A stretch of 64,000 nt of DNA from Arcanobacterium buesumense (lineage in GTDB: Bacteria; Actinomycetota; Actinomycetes; Actinomycetales; Actinomycetaceae), in NCBI RefSeq assembly GCF_012563545.1, contig NZ_CP050804.1, positions 434,001 to 498,000 of the forward strand, given 5' to 3'. The notes below the pieces were generated by a model. That model was not told the origin of the DNA and searched no databases. It was given only the letters and a program-made list of their open reading frames with translations. Each line of letters begins with the position of its first letter. The stretch's first letter is position 1. Position numbers and translations under genes: made by a program. Positions 1 through 8,865 of this stretch are shown here, piece by piece.

Positions 1-1572
1 CTCGTCGATTCTCTCGGGCATGGAACTAGCCCTCGATTTTCTGATAGCCAACTGCTAGATCCGTTTTCTGCTCTCGTGAAAACGGCGATCGAAAGTGTCC
101 AAACTGCCGCTGCTCAGTCACCACAAGGGAAAGTTGTTATCTACGGGCACTCCCTTGGTGGCGCGATTGCTACGCATGTTTCTTTACAGATACCTTCACT
201 TGTTACAGCGCTTATCCTCGAAGATCCGGCGCTGCTTACTCCACAGCAGTATGAAACGTATCGAGCCGGAGGTCCGCTCCTGGCTCAACGCCTAGAACTC
301 ATGAGTAACGACGTCGGTGAAGCCATGATCGAGCTTATGAAAACATCTACTAGCTGGCCGGTGTCTGAATATGGCGGATGGTCACAAGGAAAGACGCAAG
401 TGGATCGAAAGTTTGTCAGAACTGGAATTGTCGGCTCCCAGGGTCGAACAATTCTCCAGCACGTTAGCGTCCCTACTCTCTTAGTGACCGGCGAAGGCAG
501 TGATGTTCTCTTTGGCGGGCAGGGCTTGAAAGAAATTAACAGTTATGGCAACCCATATCTGAAAACCGCACTGATTTCGGGCACTTCCCATACGGTTCGT
601 AGAGATAACTCCACTGCGTTTTATGCTCTTGTTGATGATTTCTTGTTATCTCTCGACGATAATTCTTCCCCACATCCTTATCTTGCGCCTGAGTTGCAGC
701 GTTGTTTAAGTAGTGCTCCGTCCCAAACTACGTGGGATGTTGAACAATTACGCCAGGCCGGAGAACAGTTGCTAACGAGAGCTGATGGCGGTGTAGGCAG
801 TAAAATTCGTGCCACCATAATGAAGACCGACCGCGGTTTACCGTTGCGGATATTGCACCGCACTGATCAACAACCAGATCAGATACTCATTGCGCTTCAT
901 GGTGGTGGTTATGTGGCTGGTAAGGCCGAATATGATGATGAACGCAACTATGAATTACTAGAGCTGCTCCCAACTACTGTGATCTGTGCACCTGAATATC
1001 GCCTGGCGCCCGAACACCCGTATCCAGCCGCAGTTCAAGACTGCATTGATGCCATCAATTATATGGAAGATCAATACCCAAACGTTCCTATCTTTGTGTT
1101 GGGGGATTCAGCCGGCGCTGGAGTTGGACTACAAGCTTTACAAACCCTAGTGTCCACACGATCGAATACGACTATTTCCGGTTTTATTTGTTTAGAACCG
1201 TGCCTTGATCCACGAGTTTCCTCCCGCTCTTACCAGATTTATCGCGAGGGTCCAGTATGGACGGCGGCAGCTGCCCAGGCAGCTTGGGAGCACTATCTCG
1301 CTGGCGTGGATCCTGCACAAGTGCATGTTTCAGTGCGAAATAGTGCAGCCTCGCTGCCGCCGACTATGATTATTGCGAACCCCGTGGATCCCTTGCGAGA
1401 CGAAGCGATTACTTTGGCAACAGATCTGATCGATGGCGGTGGAATTGCCGAACTGCATATACTTCCAGGAACTTTTCACGGTGCGCTTTCGATTCCTCAA
1501 ACCCGCACGTGGCGCGATGTTAAAACGCTCATCACCAGTTTCCTTAGCAAAAACCACGCAGAGCATAAGTAA
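1..1572 (+). CDS. two-domain alpha/beta hydrolase (5' partial)
   Basis: The frame is open from the first base, so the gene begins upstream of the window. Two hydrolase modules are fused. The first has the nucleophile elbow GHSLGG (Ser near codon 51) and a late His in SGTSHT (near codon 197). The second is of the hormone-sensitive-lipase/alpha-beta-hydrolase-3 type, with the oxyanion motif HGGGY (near codon 300), GDSAGAG (near 370), an acid in NPVDPLRDE (near 462) and His in GTFHGAL (near 493). Both catalytic sets look intact, so an esterase or lipase activity is expected from each half, but the substrates cannot be told from sequence. No signal peptide is visible in the part present. The fusion could be natural, or two genes joined by loss of a stop. 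The single frame through both domains and good codon use favour a real fusion. The stop is followed by about 350 bases with no gene. Confidence 0.85.
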   Translation, partial: LVDSLGHGTSPRFSDSQLLDPFSALVKTAIESVQTAAAQSPQGKVVIYGHSLGGAIATHVSLQIPSLVTALILEDPALLTPQQYETYRAGGPLLAQRLELMSNDVGEAMIELMKTSTSWPVSEYGGWSQGKTQVDRKFVRTGIVGSQGRTILQHVSVPTLLVTGEGSDVLFGGQGLKEINSYGNPYLKTALISGTSHTVRRDNSTAFYALVDDFLLSLDDNSSPHPYLAPELQRCLSSAPSQTTWDVEQLRQAGEQLLTRADGGVGSKIRATIMKTDRGLPLRILHRTDQQPDQILIALHGGGYVAGKAEYDDERNYELLELLPTTVICAPEYRLAPEHPYPAAVQDCIDAINYMEDQYPNVPIFVLGDSAGAGVGLQALQTLVSTRSNTTISGFICLEPCLDPRVSSRSYQIYREGPVWTAAAAQAAWEHYLAGVDPAQVHVSVRNSAASLPPTMIIANPVDPLRDEAITLATDLIDGGGIAELHILPGTFHGALSIPQTRTWRDVKTLITSFLSKNHAEHK

Positions 1573-1929
1573 CATGCTCGTTTCGAACAACTAGCTCATA
1601 AATCTTTCGCTCACTGTAGTACATGAAGGTTTTTCTTCGGTCGCGACGATGCCAGAATTAGCGGTGTTTTCTTCGTCGTCGTCGAAACGTATCACTTTAG
1701 GGTGAGGGTGATTGTTTTTCATGATGGATATTAGTTCGGGTTTGTAACCGTTGCCTAAAAGATTTTACGACGACGGGGTTGTTGGCACGTGCCATGTGTT
1801 CCACATAGGTTAGAAGCGGTTGTATGCTCCAAGGTGGAAGGGGTCTGATGCATGGAAACTGTGTAATCAAGAACAACTATGGTCTTCTTATGGTAAAAAT
1901 GTTCTCGCCATCCATGGCCTGGGCCTGCT
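1573..1929. other. intergenic stretch without recognisable gene
   Basis: No ORF with family resemblance was found on either strand between the hydrolase stop and the IS3 fragment. The stretch is probably decayed mobile DNA, since it leads directly into transposase remnants. No convincing terminator hairpin was seen after the hydrolase. Confidence 0.4.
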
Positions 1930-2041
1930 GTTGAATCCTTTTTCTCTCTACTCCAGCGCAACGTGCTCAACACCCAAGCGTGGCATACTCGCACAGAACT
2001 AAGAATCGCGATAACCACCTGGATCGAGAACACCCTGATAA
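1930..2041 (+). pseudogene. IS3-family OrfB C-terminal fragment
   Basis: Read in frame from 1930, the sequence gives VESFFSLLQRNV, then TELRIAITTWIENT. This matches the C-terminal part of the catalytic domain of actinobacterial IS3-family transposases (the ESFF...LLQ...TWIE block). Only about 37 codons remain; the DDE residues further upstream are not present and the reading continues into unrelated sequence. It is the same transposase subfamily as the longer remnant at 5243-6010 on the other strand. Confidence 0.75.
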
Positions 2042-2159
2042 ATATCGGTGTTGTTACAATGCGGCAGGGTGTTTTCCTATTATTAGGTGACTGGAACACA
2101 GTTTTCTACAATGAGGATGATTCTGGCTACCGGCGTTCAAATACAAAGGAGTGGTGAAT

Positions 2160-2957
2160 ATGGAAACGAGGAAAAATATCTTCTTCGCGATTGCTGGATT
2201 AGTGACTGTTGGCATGCTAGCTACGATTACATCAGGTGTGGCGTTGGCATCTGACCAGGATCTATCGCCGACAGTTACTCAGATTAGTGGAACCGCGGAG
2301 GACACTGGACAAGGCAGCGCAGTAAATAAAGCCATTGTTCTTACGGATGCTGAAAAATACTCAATTGTCGAGGAGTTTATTGCTTATGGTGTCAATGAGT
2401 CTACCGCCTGGAAGCTTGTTGAGAAGTATGAATCAGGCGAGATGTTAGATTCAATGAAATCGGATGTGTATCCTGTATCAACTGTGAGTGAAGATGAGGG
2501 TGATGTTATTGAAGTCATTCGAACATATCCCGATGGCTCCATTGCGGTTGAGACAACTTCAAATTTGGCGGGCGCAAAAAAAGAATCTATTACTGATAAT
2601 TCAAGTGCACTACCAAAATTCCGCAGTGTATACGGTTGTACATATACATCTGGCGGTAACTATGCAGGTTATTGGAAAAACTGCACGGCGGACGTTAATC
2701 TTGTGGTAGTAAGAATGGGGTTCGTGTTTGACTATCAATCGATTCGTGATGCGGGTAGTAAAATTACCGGATATCGATCATATTTCCACCATATTTTTGG
2801 AGGAGCACTGAGCAATTTCCGTTTTGATCGTATGAGTGCGTCTCAAGTTCGCCTCTCAGCGGATCTTGATATAGCACTCAGAGGTTTTCCCGCAGGATGG
2901 ACTGCGCGGATGCAAGTAAATGTTAATGGAACATCTGCATATACAACCCACAACTGA
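2160..2957 (+). CDS. secreted protein of unknown function
   Basis: This gene encodes 265 residues. The ATG at 2160 is chosen because AAAGGAG lies 8 bases upstream; the in-frame GTGs at 2151 and 2154 overlap that site. The N-terminus is a clear signal peptide: METRK, a hydrophobic stretch to about residue 29, and a likely signal-peptidase site after ALA (residue 30). Residues 31-150 are acidic and probably flexible. The C-terminal part from about 155 contains a Cys pair (GCTYTSGG ... WKNC) and an aromatic-rich, beta-looking segment. I do not recognise the family. A 39-codon membrane-peptide gene follows 29 bases downstream with its own ribosome site, and a two-component system lies convergently beyond it. 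The product is probably exported by Sec and either released or surface-held; a bacteriocin-like or ligand role is only a guess. Confidence 0.75.
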   Translation: METRKNIFFAIAGLVTVGMLATITSGVALASDQDLSPTVTQISGTAEDTGQGSAVNKAIVLTDAEKYSIVEEFIAYGVNESTAWKLVEKYESGEMLDSMKSDVYPVSTVSEDEGDVIEVIRTYPDGSIAVETTSNLAGAKKESITDNSSALPKFRSVYGCTYTSGGNYAGYWKNCTADVNLVVVRMGFVFDYQSIRDAGSKITGYRSYFHHIFGGALSNFRFDRMSASQVRLSADLDIALRGFPAGWTARMQVNVNGTSAYTTHN

Positions 2958-2986
2958 CGTGGTCTTATATAGAAAGGATTTGTATC

Positions 2987-3106
2987 ATGAATGCTGCGGC
3001 TTTTTCGGGAACATTAACCATCATATTGTTTATTGTGATTGCTGTTGCTGTGGTTGGATTAGGCGTTGCGGTATGGCGTTACGTCCATTCGAAGAAAAGG
3101 AAGTGA
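2987..3106 (+). CDS. 39-residue single-pass membrane peptide
   Basis: ATG at 2987 is preceded by GAAAGGA. The 39-residue product has a hydrophobic helix from about residue 8 to 31 (TLTIILFIVIAVAVVGLGVA), then WRYVHSKKRK, a basic C-terminus that should stay in the cytoplasm. It follows the secreted-protein gene by 29 bases on the same strand, so the two are probably co-transcribed. Such size and topology occur in small membrane regulators, holin-like peptides and immunity or anchoring partners; nothing in the sequence decides between these. Confidence 0.6.
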   Translation: MNAAAFSGTLTIILFIVIAVAVVGLGVAVWRYVHSKKRK

Positions 3107-3265
3107 TTGCCACATTCAGGGTAGTTCATCTGATGTAACGTCATTTGTTTGCCGATGTGATAGCTGATGATTTCTCGGGCGGATAGCTTGTGTTGCTGTT
3201 CGTCCGAGATGTCTTTGGGCTGGCGATAGAAGCTAGGGGTAGGTTGTTCTGGTGGTATCGTGTGG

Positions 3266-3925
3266 CTAGTATCCGGCTTTGAGTGCGGTGATGGTGAGTT
3301 CGCCGCGGTTATTAAAACCGGTGAGGGTGAATAGTTCGCTGATATAGGAGCGGGTGGTTGCTTCGCTGAGGTTGAGTGTTTTGGCGATTGTTTTGTTGGG
3401 TTTTGCTTTGATAACGAGATCGAAGACTACTCTGAGATAGTGCGGGAGGTTTTCGATTGTGTCGATGAATTCTTGGTAGTCTTCCCGGCTTTCTTGGGTT
3501 TCAATATAGGTTTGGGTTAACAGGTGGCTGGGACGCGGGCTGAGTACATTCATACCTGCATGTGCTTGCTTGAGTAGTGTGGCTAGTTGTGGGGCTGGGA
3601 TATCTTTTGTGAGAAATCCGCGCACGTTTGCTGCTAGTGATTGTGCGAGAGAGTTTTCGTGTTCGAACGCGGTGAGTATGACGACGGTGATGTGTGGGTA
3701 GTCGTTAGCTAAGATTTTCGCTGTTTCAATTCCGTCGAGGGTGGGCATATCAACGTCAATGAGGGCGATATCGGGTTGCGTGTGTGCAATAGTCGCAAGT
3801 GCTTCAGTTCCGTTCGATGCGGTTGCGACGACGGCGATACCCTCTTGGTGATCGAGTAGATTTGCTAGTCCTTCACGGATTATTTCGTCGTCGTCCGCGA
3901 TCAGGAGGCGAAGAGTGTCACTCAT
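3266..3925 (-). CDS. NarL/LuxR-family response regulator
   Basis: This gene encodes 219 residues. The receiver domain covers about 1-120, with the acidic pair in ADDDE, the phospho-acceptor Asp in ALIDVDMP (near 55), Thr in ILTAFE and the Lys of LTKD. A helix-turn-helix of LuxR/GerE type occupies about 150-215 (NKTIAKTLNLSEATTRSYISELF), although the usual start of that domain (LT.RE) is poorly kept. It overlaps the upstream kinase gene by 8 bases, so the pair is translationally coupled and is the cognate regulator. Its targets are unknown; candidates are the convergent secreted-protein/peptide genes or its own promoter, which carries a perfect palindrome at 5108-5125. Confidence 0.9.
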   Translation of the reverse strand: MSDTLRLLIADDDEIIREGLANLLDHQEGIAVVATASNGTEALATIAHTQPDIALIDVDMPTLDGIETAKILANDYPHITVVILTAFEHENSLAQSLAANVRGFLTKDIPAPQLATLLKQAHAGMNVLSPRPSHLLTQTYIETQESREDYQEFIDTIENLPHYLRVVFDLVIKAKPNKTIAKTLNLSEATTRSYISELFTLTGFNNRGELTITALKAGY

Positions 3926-5072
3926 AATGATTTCCTTGGGTTAGGGGGAGGGTGGCGATGATAACCCATTCGTTATCGTGGCGGAAGAAGGATAGGTTTC
4001 CGCCACTGGTGTGAATGTGTTGTTCGAGATTTGCTAGTCCATAACCCCCGGTGAGGTGAGTAGGGATATTCTGTTCGGCGATGTCGTTGCGCATGGTTAG
4101 GCTGATAGTGTTTGAGCTTAGTTCGATGATGAGGTCCACGATAGTGTTAGGCGGTGCGTATTTGAGCGCGTTAGTGGCAGCTTCACGGACAAATAGTGAA
4201 GTAAGGTTGATGGTTTGATGGTCTAGTTCGGCATCAAGGTGAGATTCGCTATCGATATTGAGTGTGATCGAACGAGTGGTGAGCATGGTAGAGGACATGG
4301 TGATCGCTTCGTCGAGGCTTTGCTGTTGTGCATGCGAGTCAAGGTTGAGGATTATCGGGCGTATCCGGTGTGCGGCGTTTTGTGCCATGTGGGATAGGGG
4401 ATCAAGCTCGTGGGCTAGATGCGGATGGTTCAGGCTAATGTTTTGTGCAGTGATAGCGATCTGTGCTAAATCTTTCGCGATCGTGTCGTGAAGTTCGGCG
4501 GCGAGATTTGCGCGGATAGTCGCACCGGTTTTTTGAGCTACATTTTGTTTGTATATGGTGGTTTTAATGTGATTTATTAGGGCTTTTAAGATCAAGCTGG
4601 TAGATGTCACGAGCAGAAACACGACGAGTGTACTGATAATTCTATCGCTGGTGTCATTCGTCGAGGTGAAAATGTCGAAGAAGAATATTTGCGAAATTGT
4701 GAGCGCGATAAACGCTGGTAAGAACCATCCATGGATTATCCAGGTCATACAGATCAGATAAACACCCAAGGCAGGTAAGGCTAGGTGTGATGCGGCTGGC
4801 CAAAAAGATGACGCGAGGAAAATGAGTATGTAAAGGATTTGTGCCGAATATTTCCACGCGCTCACTGCGAGGGTAATTCCAAAAACGACAACGATCCACA
4901 ACTGTGGCTGGTCAAGCCAAAGAACTGCTGGGTTCAATCCGATTTCTGCCAACATCATGAAAATAGCTAGAAATAGATAGATAGCTTTGCGTATCGTTTG
5001 TAGTGATGCTGAGACTGATGTGGTGTCTTCGGATAGTTGCCTCGCGTTGAAAAAGCTGTTAAGTTTTTGCAC
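3918..5072 (-). CDS. NarL-type membrane sensor histidine kinase
   Basis: This gene encodes 384 residues and starts with GTG at 5072. The N-terminal half (about 30-175) holds several hydrophobic segments with little extracytoplasmic sequence, like kinases that sense within the membrane. A HisKA_3 dimerisation helix follows with the phospho-acceptor His in AAELHDTIAKDL (near 194). The HATPase domain has an N box (REAATNALKYA) and a G box (GGYGLANLEQH). The protein passes phosphate to the response regulator that overlaps it by 8 bases. The promoter region on the upstream side contains an 18-base perfect palindrome. Confidence 0.9.
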   Translation of the reverse strand: MQKLNSFFNARQLSEDTTSVSASLQTIRKAIYLFLAIFMMLAEIGLNPAVLWLDQPQLWIVVVFGITLAVSAWKYSAQILYILIFLASSFWPAASHLALPALGVYLICMTWIIHGWFLPAFIALTISQIFFFDIFTSTNDTSDRIISTLVVFLLVTSTSLILKALINHIKTTIYKQNVAQKTGATIRANLAAELHDTIAKDLAQIAITAQNISLNHPHLAHELDPLSHMAQNAAHRIRPIILNLDSHAQQQSLDEAITMSSTMLTTRSITLNIDSESHLDAELDHQTINLTSLFVREAATNALKYAPPNTIVDLIIELSSNTISLTMRNDIAEQNIPTHLTGGYGLANLEQHIHTSGGNLSFFRHDNEWVIIATLPLTQGNHYE

Positions 5073-5107
5073 TCTTACACTGTGGCATATTTGAGTATTA
5101 AAAGCAC

Positions 5108-5125
5108 GCTACAGGTACCTGTAGC
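5108..5125. promoter_or_regulatory. 18-bp perfect palindrome upstream of the kinase gene
   Basis: GCTACAGGTACCTGTAGC reads identically on both strands and ends 35 bases before the kinase start codon. The uninterrupted symmetry suits a dimeric DNA-binding protein such as the response regulator of this system. It has no loop, so a terminator is unlikely. Which protein binds is inference. Confidence 0.45.
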
Positions 5126-5242
5126 AGCGTCATGATTATGCTGAATATTTGTAGTTATAGATATCCGGTAACATGCTTTATTTAACTCAGTAGGGACTGC
5201 TGTAGGTTTGGTTGAGAGTTTACCTTCTGATTTTTAGGCCGC

Positions 5243-6010
5243 TTATTTGATGGCTGGTTTTATGATGTCCTCATATTGAATCGGTGTTTGTTTACCGAGC
5301 CGGTTTTGCCGGTGGTTACGGTGATAGGTTCCCTCGATCCAGTCAGTGATCGCTACTGAAAGCTCGCCCCTACTCGCCCATGAGTGACGATTGCCTACGT
5401 TCTTTTGTAGCAAGGCGAAAAACGATTCCATCACAGCATTATCCCCACCAGCTCTCACACGCCCCATCGACCCTTTCGCGTCATAGGCGTTTAACGCGGC
5501 TTGAAATTTTCTAGAGCGAAATTGCTAGCCGCGATCGCAGTGAACGATAACACCACGAGGATTGCCTCGTTTCCTCATCGCATCTTTGAGCCCGTCTACT
5601 GCCAGGCGTGACTTCATTCGCGAACTAGTAGCACACTCAACGGTTCTTCTCGAGTACAAGTCTTTTATCGCACACAGATAGAGCATACCCTCCCCAGTTC
5701 AATGCTCGGTGATGCCCGTTACCCACGGCAGTGTTTAGGGCATCTGCACGCAAATGCCCCTTAAGTAGCCCATCATGAACAGCCGGGACAGGCCTGCCCT
5801 AACCCGAGCGATTCTTGACGCGTAAGAGTGGAGAAAATCTGGTGCTTGCTACAAATCCTCCATACCTACCGCACGCAGACCTTCATACCACGAGCAATCA
5901 GCTCGCGGTATGAACCGGTACCAAAAGTCAGTATCATCGGCGTGAATCTGGCAACTAGCTTGCAATATTTCAGCTTCTTGTTTCTCGCGAACACTAAGCT
6001 TATGGCTCAT
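5243..6010 (-). pseudogene. IS3-family OrfB transposase, broken by frameshifts and stops
   Basis: Conceptual translation on the minus strand follows the order of an IS3 OrfB but jumps frame. It runs from KLSVREKQEAEIL and DTDFWYRFI through ELIARGMKVCVR (with a stop), VWRICSK, VHDGLLKGHLRADALN, GITEH, GEGMLYLCAIKDLYSRR and GVIVHCDRG (with an in-frame TAG where Ser is usual) to the last open block 5467-5243 (GDNAVMESFFALLQKNV, TDWIEGTYHRNHRQNRLGKQTPIQYE). The DDE Asp residues and the ESFF Glu are still legible, but no functional enzyme can be made. It may extend a little beyond 6010. The terminal inverted repeats were not identified. Confidence 0.85.
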
Positions 6011-6095
6011 CCATTGAGAGAAAGTTTGTAAAAGGACAGTATGCTGGAGAACAATGTCATAACATCTACTAAACCGACGAGAGAATGAGATTGCA

Positions 6096-6362
6096 ATGAA
6101 GTTAAAAAAAGTCTTCTTGGTTTTAGGGATTATCTGTGTGTTGGTCGGGTTTCTATTGACTATTGCATCGCTGAATAGTTCATACACTCTCAATATTCTT
6201 TTGGACGGTATTAGTTCGGGACACTATGCCGCAGATTCAGATTTCTCTGTTGCTGCGCTGCAAAAAGTTGCGTCATTTACAAAATATCTCTCTTATGGCG
6301 TTTTTTCTGAAATTCTTGGAATACTCTTTGTAATCGTAGGCTGGGATTCGCGAAGACCATGA
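6096..6362 (+). CDS. small two-helix membrane protein, unknown
   Basis: This gene encodes 88 residues, starting at ATG 6096 (GAGAATGAG upstream is a modest ribosome site). Two hydrophobic segments, about 5-25 (VFLVLGIICVLVGFLLTIA) and 65-82 (YGVFSEILGILFVIVGW), flank a loop of about 40 residues that is probably outside the cell. It stands alone between two decayed IS3 elements and ends 16 bases before a perfect 17-bp hairpin, so it is probably a complete cargo or residual gene. The family is not recognised. Confidence 0.55.
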   Translation: MKLKKVFLVLGIICVLVGFLLTIASLNSSYTLNILLDGISSGHYAADSDFSVAALQKVASFTKYLSYGVFSEILGILFVIVGWDSRRP

Positions 6363-6378
6363 TACACATATGAAGAAT

Positions 6379-6417
6379 ATTGGTGGTGGATACTCAAACC
6401 GAGTATCCACCACCAAT
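6379..6417 (+). terminator. perfect 17-bp hairpin after the small membrane protein gene
   Basis: Arms 6379-6395 and 6401-6417 are exact reverse complements (left arm ATTGGTGGTGGATACTC) around a five-base loop AAACC. No long T run follows, so it could also be an IS end or a bidirectional terminator. Its position just after the stop codon favours termination. Confidence 0.55.
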
Positions 6418-6589
6418 TACATTAAAGAGTGAAACATGCAGTTTTGTGAGCCATCAAGGAAATTGTTCCAGTGAAGATAGGAGTGTTCTAGATTTTTCGA
6501 TCCAGGTGACTTGAGTGCTGCCTATTGATATCCTGCCTTCGGGCGGGGAGAATGGATGAATGGTGAAGTGGGCTTATATTAGGCACACT

Positions 6590-7504
6590 TCAGAACACAT
6601 TATTCGTAAGTTGAAAAAGGCTCGCGAACTTAAGGAAGGCGGGGCGAGAACTCGCATCTGAAGCTTTTGTTGGGCCGGGTTGAGTTGAAAAAGTAGCGCG
6701 GAAGGAACTATGGGGTGGGAACTTCTAGGCCCAGCTCGCCGTCATGATGGGAATGGTATCTAGTTGAGCTGGCTACTTCCAAAGACTTGCCTGGCACATT
6801 GTTAGGCTCTCACACAGTGCTTAGCGGCATGCAAGATGCTACGATAGCAAATCTGTTAAGTGTCCTCCCTTGTGCTAGTGGATGCACGCATTTGCTAAGG
6901 ACCACCGCCGGTGGGGACACCAGCGATGCTTGAATCAAGGCGCTAATAGAAGGATATGGAGTATGTCGGGAAGCCTTCTGCAGAAGCTCGCGTCAGGAAG
7001 GTATGCGTGTGCTACCCAGGAAGACGCGTAAGTGTTTAACTGGTGGAGAACACCGTAACGTTGCCCCTGGTCAATACCCTAAAGATGTGTGGTCTTTGGA
7101 TTTCCAGTGTGATTCAGGCCCGGCATGGGAAGATGGTCAGCATATGTACTATCATCGATGAGTTCATTTAAGAACATGGTGGTAAACCACGGATGATCCG
7201 GGTGGATAACGGACCTGAAATTCATCTCCCGTGCTCTGGAAAGTTGGGCTAGTGAGGATCAAACGCTTCAGGCAGTATTCCACCGGGCCAGCCATAGTAT
7301 AACGGGTTTGTTGAATCGTTCCTCAATCGAATGCGTGAGGAATTGCTCGAGGGTAACTTCATCGAGAATCCTTCTCACGCCCGCGTGCTCATCGGACACT
7401 GGTCACAGCTCTACGATAACTTCCCTACGCACTCCTCGCTGAGTTACCTTAGCCCACGACAATACGCGCAACGATGGAGAAAAGGAAACACGGTCAACAC
7501 TTAA
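6590..7504 (+). pseudogene. IS3-family element remnant (OrfA and OrfB), heavily decayed
   Basis: A short OrfA helix-turn-helix start is visible at 6593-6650 (HIIRKLKKARELKEGG), then a stop. From about 7080, OrfB blocks appear in shifting frames: VWSLDFQ, IIDEF, EHGGKPRMIRVDNGPE, YNGFVESFLNRMREELLEGNF, ENPSHARVLIGHWSQLYDNFP and HSSLSYLSPRQYAQRW, stopping at 7504. These match the IS3 group with the DNGPE and GFVES catalytic blocks. It is a different subgroup from the 5243-6010 remnant. Several stops and frameshifts show it is dead. It abuts the next IS element at 7561. Confidence 0.8.
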
Positions 7505-7629
7505 GCCGAGTGTTCCTAAAAACTAGGCCACTCCAATCACACTCGCACACAAGTATCTAGTGGGGTTGCCCTTGAATACCGGATGCCTAATTAGTGCGGA
7601 CTGGGTGTTCGTACGGAAAGATGTTTGTT

Positions 7630-7938
7630 ATGAGTCGTCAGAGGAAAAGAAACACGTAGGAATATCGCGTTGAGGCTGCTGGTCTTGTTACTGAGACTGG
7701 GATGACTATTGCAGAGGTATCGCGCGAGATTGGTGTTGGTCAGGTTTTGCTTGGTCGCTGGGTTAAACAAGAACGAGAGCGCAATAACAGTTCCGGGGAA
7801 CGGACATGTGCCGAATTAGAGGCCGAAAACTCACGGTTGAAAAAGGAACTGGCTTCGATCGAGCTTGATAATGAGTTCCTGTCAAAAGCCAGTGCCTTCT
7901 TCGCTGCGAAGCAACACGAGAAGAGAAATACGAACTAA
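7630..7938 (+). pseudogene. IS3 OrfA with premature stop
   Basis: The ATG at 7630 gives SRQRKRNT, then TAG where other family members continue, then EYRVEAAGLVTETGMTIAEVSREIGVGQVLLGRWVKQE, a typical OrfA helix-turn-helix, and a coiled coil ending in EFLSKASAFFAAKQ. Only the part from 7702 is open. It meets orfB by a single-base overlap at 7938; in active members of the family OrfA and OrfB are joined by a programmed frameshift. Confidence 0.8.
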
Positions 7939-8831
7939 TGCAGCGCGAGAAGGCTAACTACTTTATTGCCCGCTTGGTCCGTTTGCTTAAAGTTTCGCGT
8001 TCATGCTTTTATGCATGGGCTAAAAAGCAGGCCGTTATCTCAATTGGAGATGAGGAGAAAACCAGCTACTACCAGCAATTAGATGAAAAAATTTATCGCA
8101 TGTGGGAACGGTCAGACAAGGTCTATGGCACACCACGTATTACTGCTGATCTTCATGCTGGTGGTGTGAGTATTGACAAAAAGACCGTGGCCAAATGCAT
8201 GAAGTTGATGGCATTGAAGGTATTTTCCCGAGGAAGTGTGTACCCGTAAAAAAGTTGGTGATGCTTCGGTTGTTGCAATCCCTGATTTAGTGAAGCGAGA
8301 GTTTGACCAAGGCAGTGTGGACAAGGTCTGGATGTCAGGCATTACTTACCTTCCCACTGCCTTAGGATGGCTGTATTTGTGTGCAGTGAGGGATGGCCAT
8401 TCCCGCAGGGTGTTAGGATTTGCGTTTAGTGCTGTTCAAAATACCGATCTCGTTGAACAAGCGTAGCGCATGGCGTACGTATTGCGTGCTAGCTTCCCCG
8501 GAGAGGTTAATTTCCATGCTGATAGGGGAACTCAGTTTACCAGTGCCAGATGTACCAGGTGTGCAAGAAACTGGGGATAAAGCAATCTGTTGGGCGCACT
8601 GGGGTGTGTTTTGATAATGCTATGGATGAATCTTTCTGGTCGACGTTAAAAACGGAATTTTACTGCCGCCGGAAGTGGATGACGAGGAAGGAAGCAACTA
8701 TGGCAACAGCCAGGTGGATTGAGGAGGTTTACAACCGCAAACGCCGACATTCAAGCTTAGGGATGCTCAGCCCGGTACATTTTGAAAAACTAATCAGTAG
8801 TGGCCAAGCCACTGCCCAAAAAGCCGCTTAA
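7938..8831 (+). pseudogene. IS3 OrfB transposase, frameshifted
   Basis: Three open pieces make up one OrfB. 7938-8249 carries the HTH_21-like start (SRSCFYAWAKKQ ... YGTPRITADLHAGG). 8236-8466 carries the first catalytic part (YLPTALGWLYLCAVRDGHSRRVLGFAF), ends in TAG, then reads HADRGTQF. 8550-8831 carries VCFDNAMDESFWSTLKTEFY and RRHSSLGMLSP. The DDE residues are recognisable, but at least two frameshifts and one stop break the frame. Confidence 0.85.
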
Positions 8832-8865
8832 AATCACTGTCCTGGATTTGCGGGTAACCCCATAG

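Larger units (their letters stand above)
7561..8862 (+). mobile_element. IS3-family insertion sequence with terminal inverted repeats (inactive)
   Basis: The element is about 1302 bp. Left end TGGGGTTGCCCTTGAATACC (7561-7580) and the reverse complement of the right end, TGGGGTTACCCGCAAATCC (8844-8862), are imperfect inverted repeats. The three bases TAG flank both ends (7558-7560 and 8863-8865), the size expected for an IS3-family target duplication, though three bases can match by chance. Inside are an orfA with an early stop and an orfB broken by frameshifts. The right edge cuts the peptide ORF that precedes the ABC transporter. Confidence 0.75.

Noticed and set aside
2029-2073. Inverted repeat AACACCCTG ... 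CAGGGTGTT near the IS3 fragment
   Set aside because: The arms are short with a 27-base loop and lie in decayed IS sequence; no better than chance as a regulatory site.
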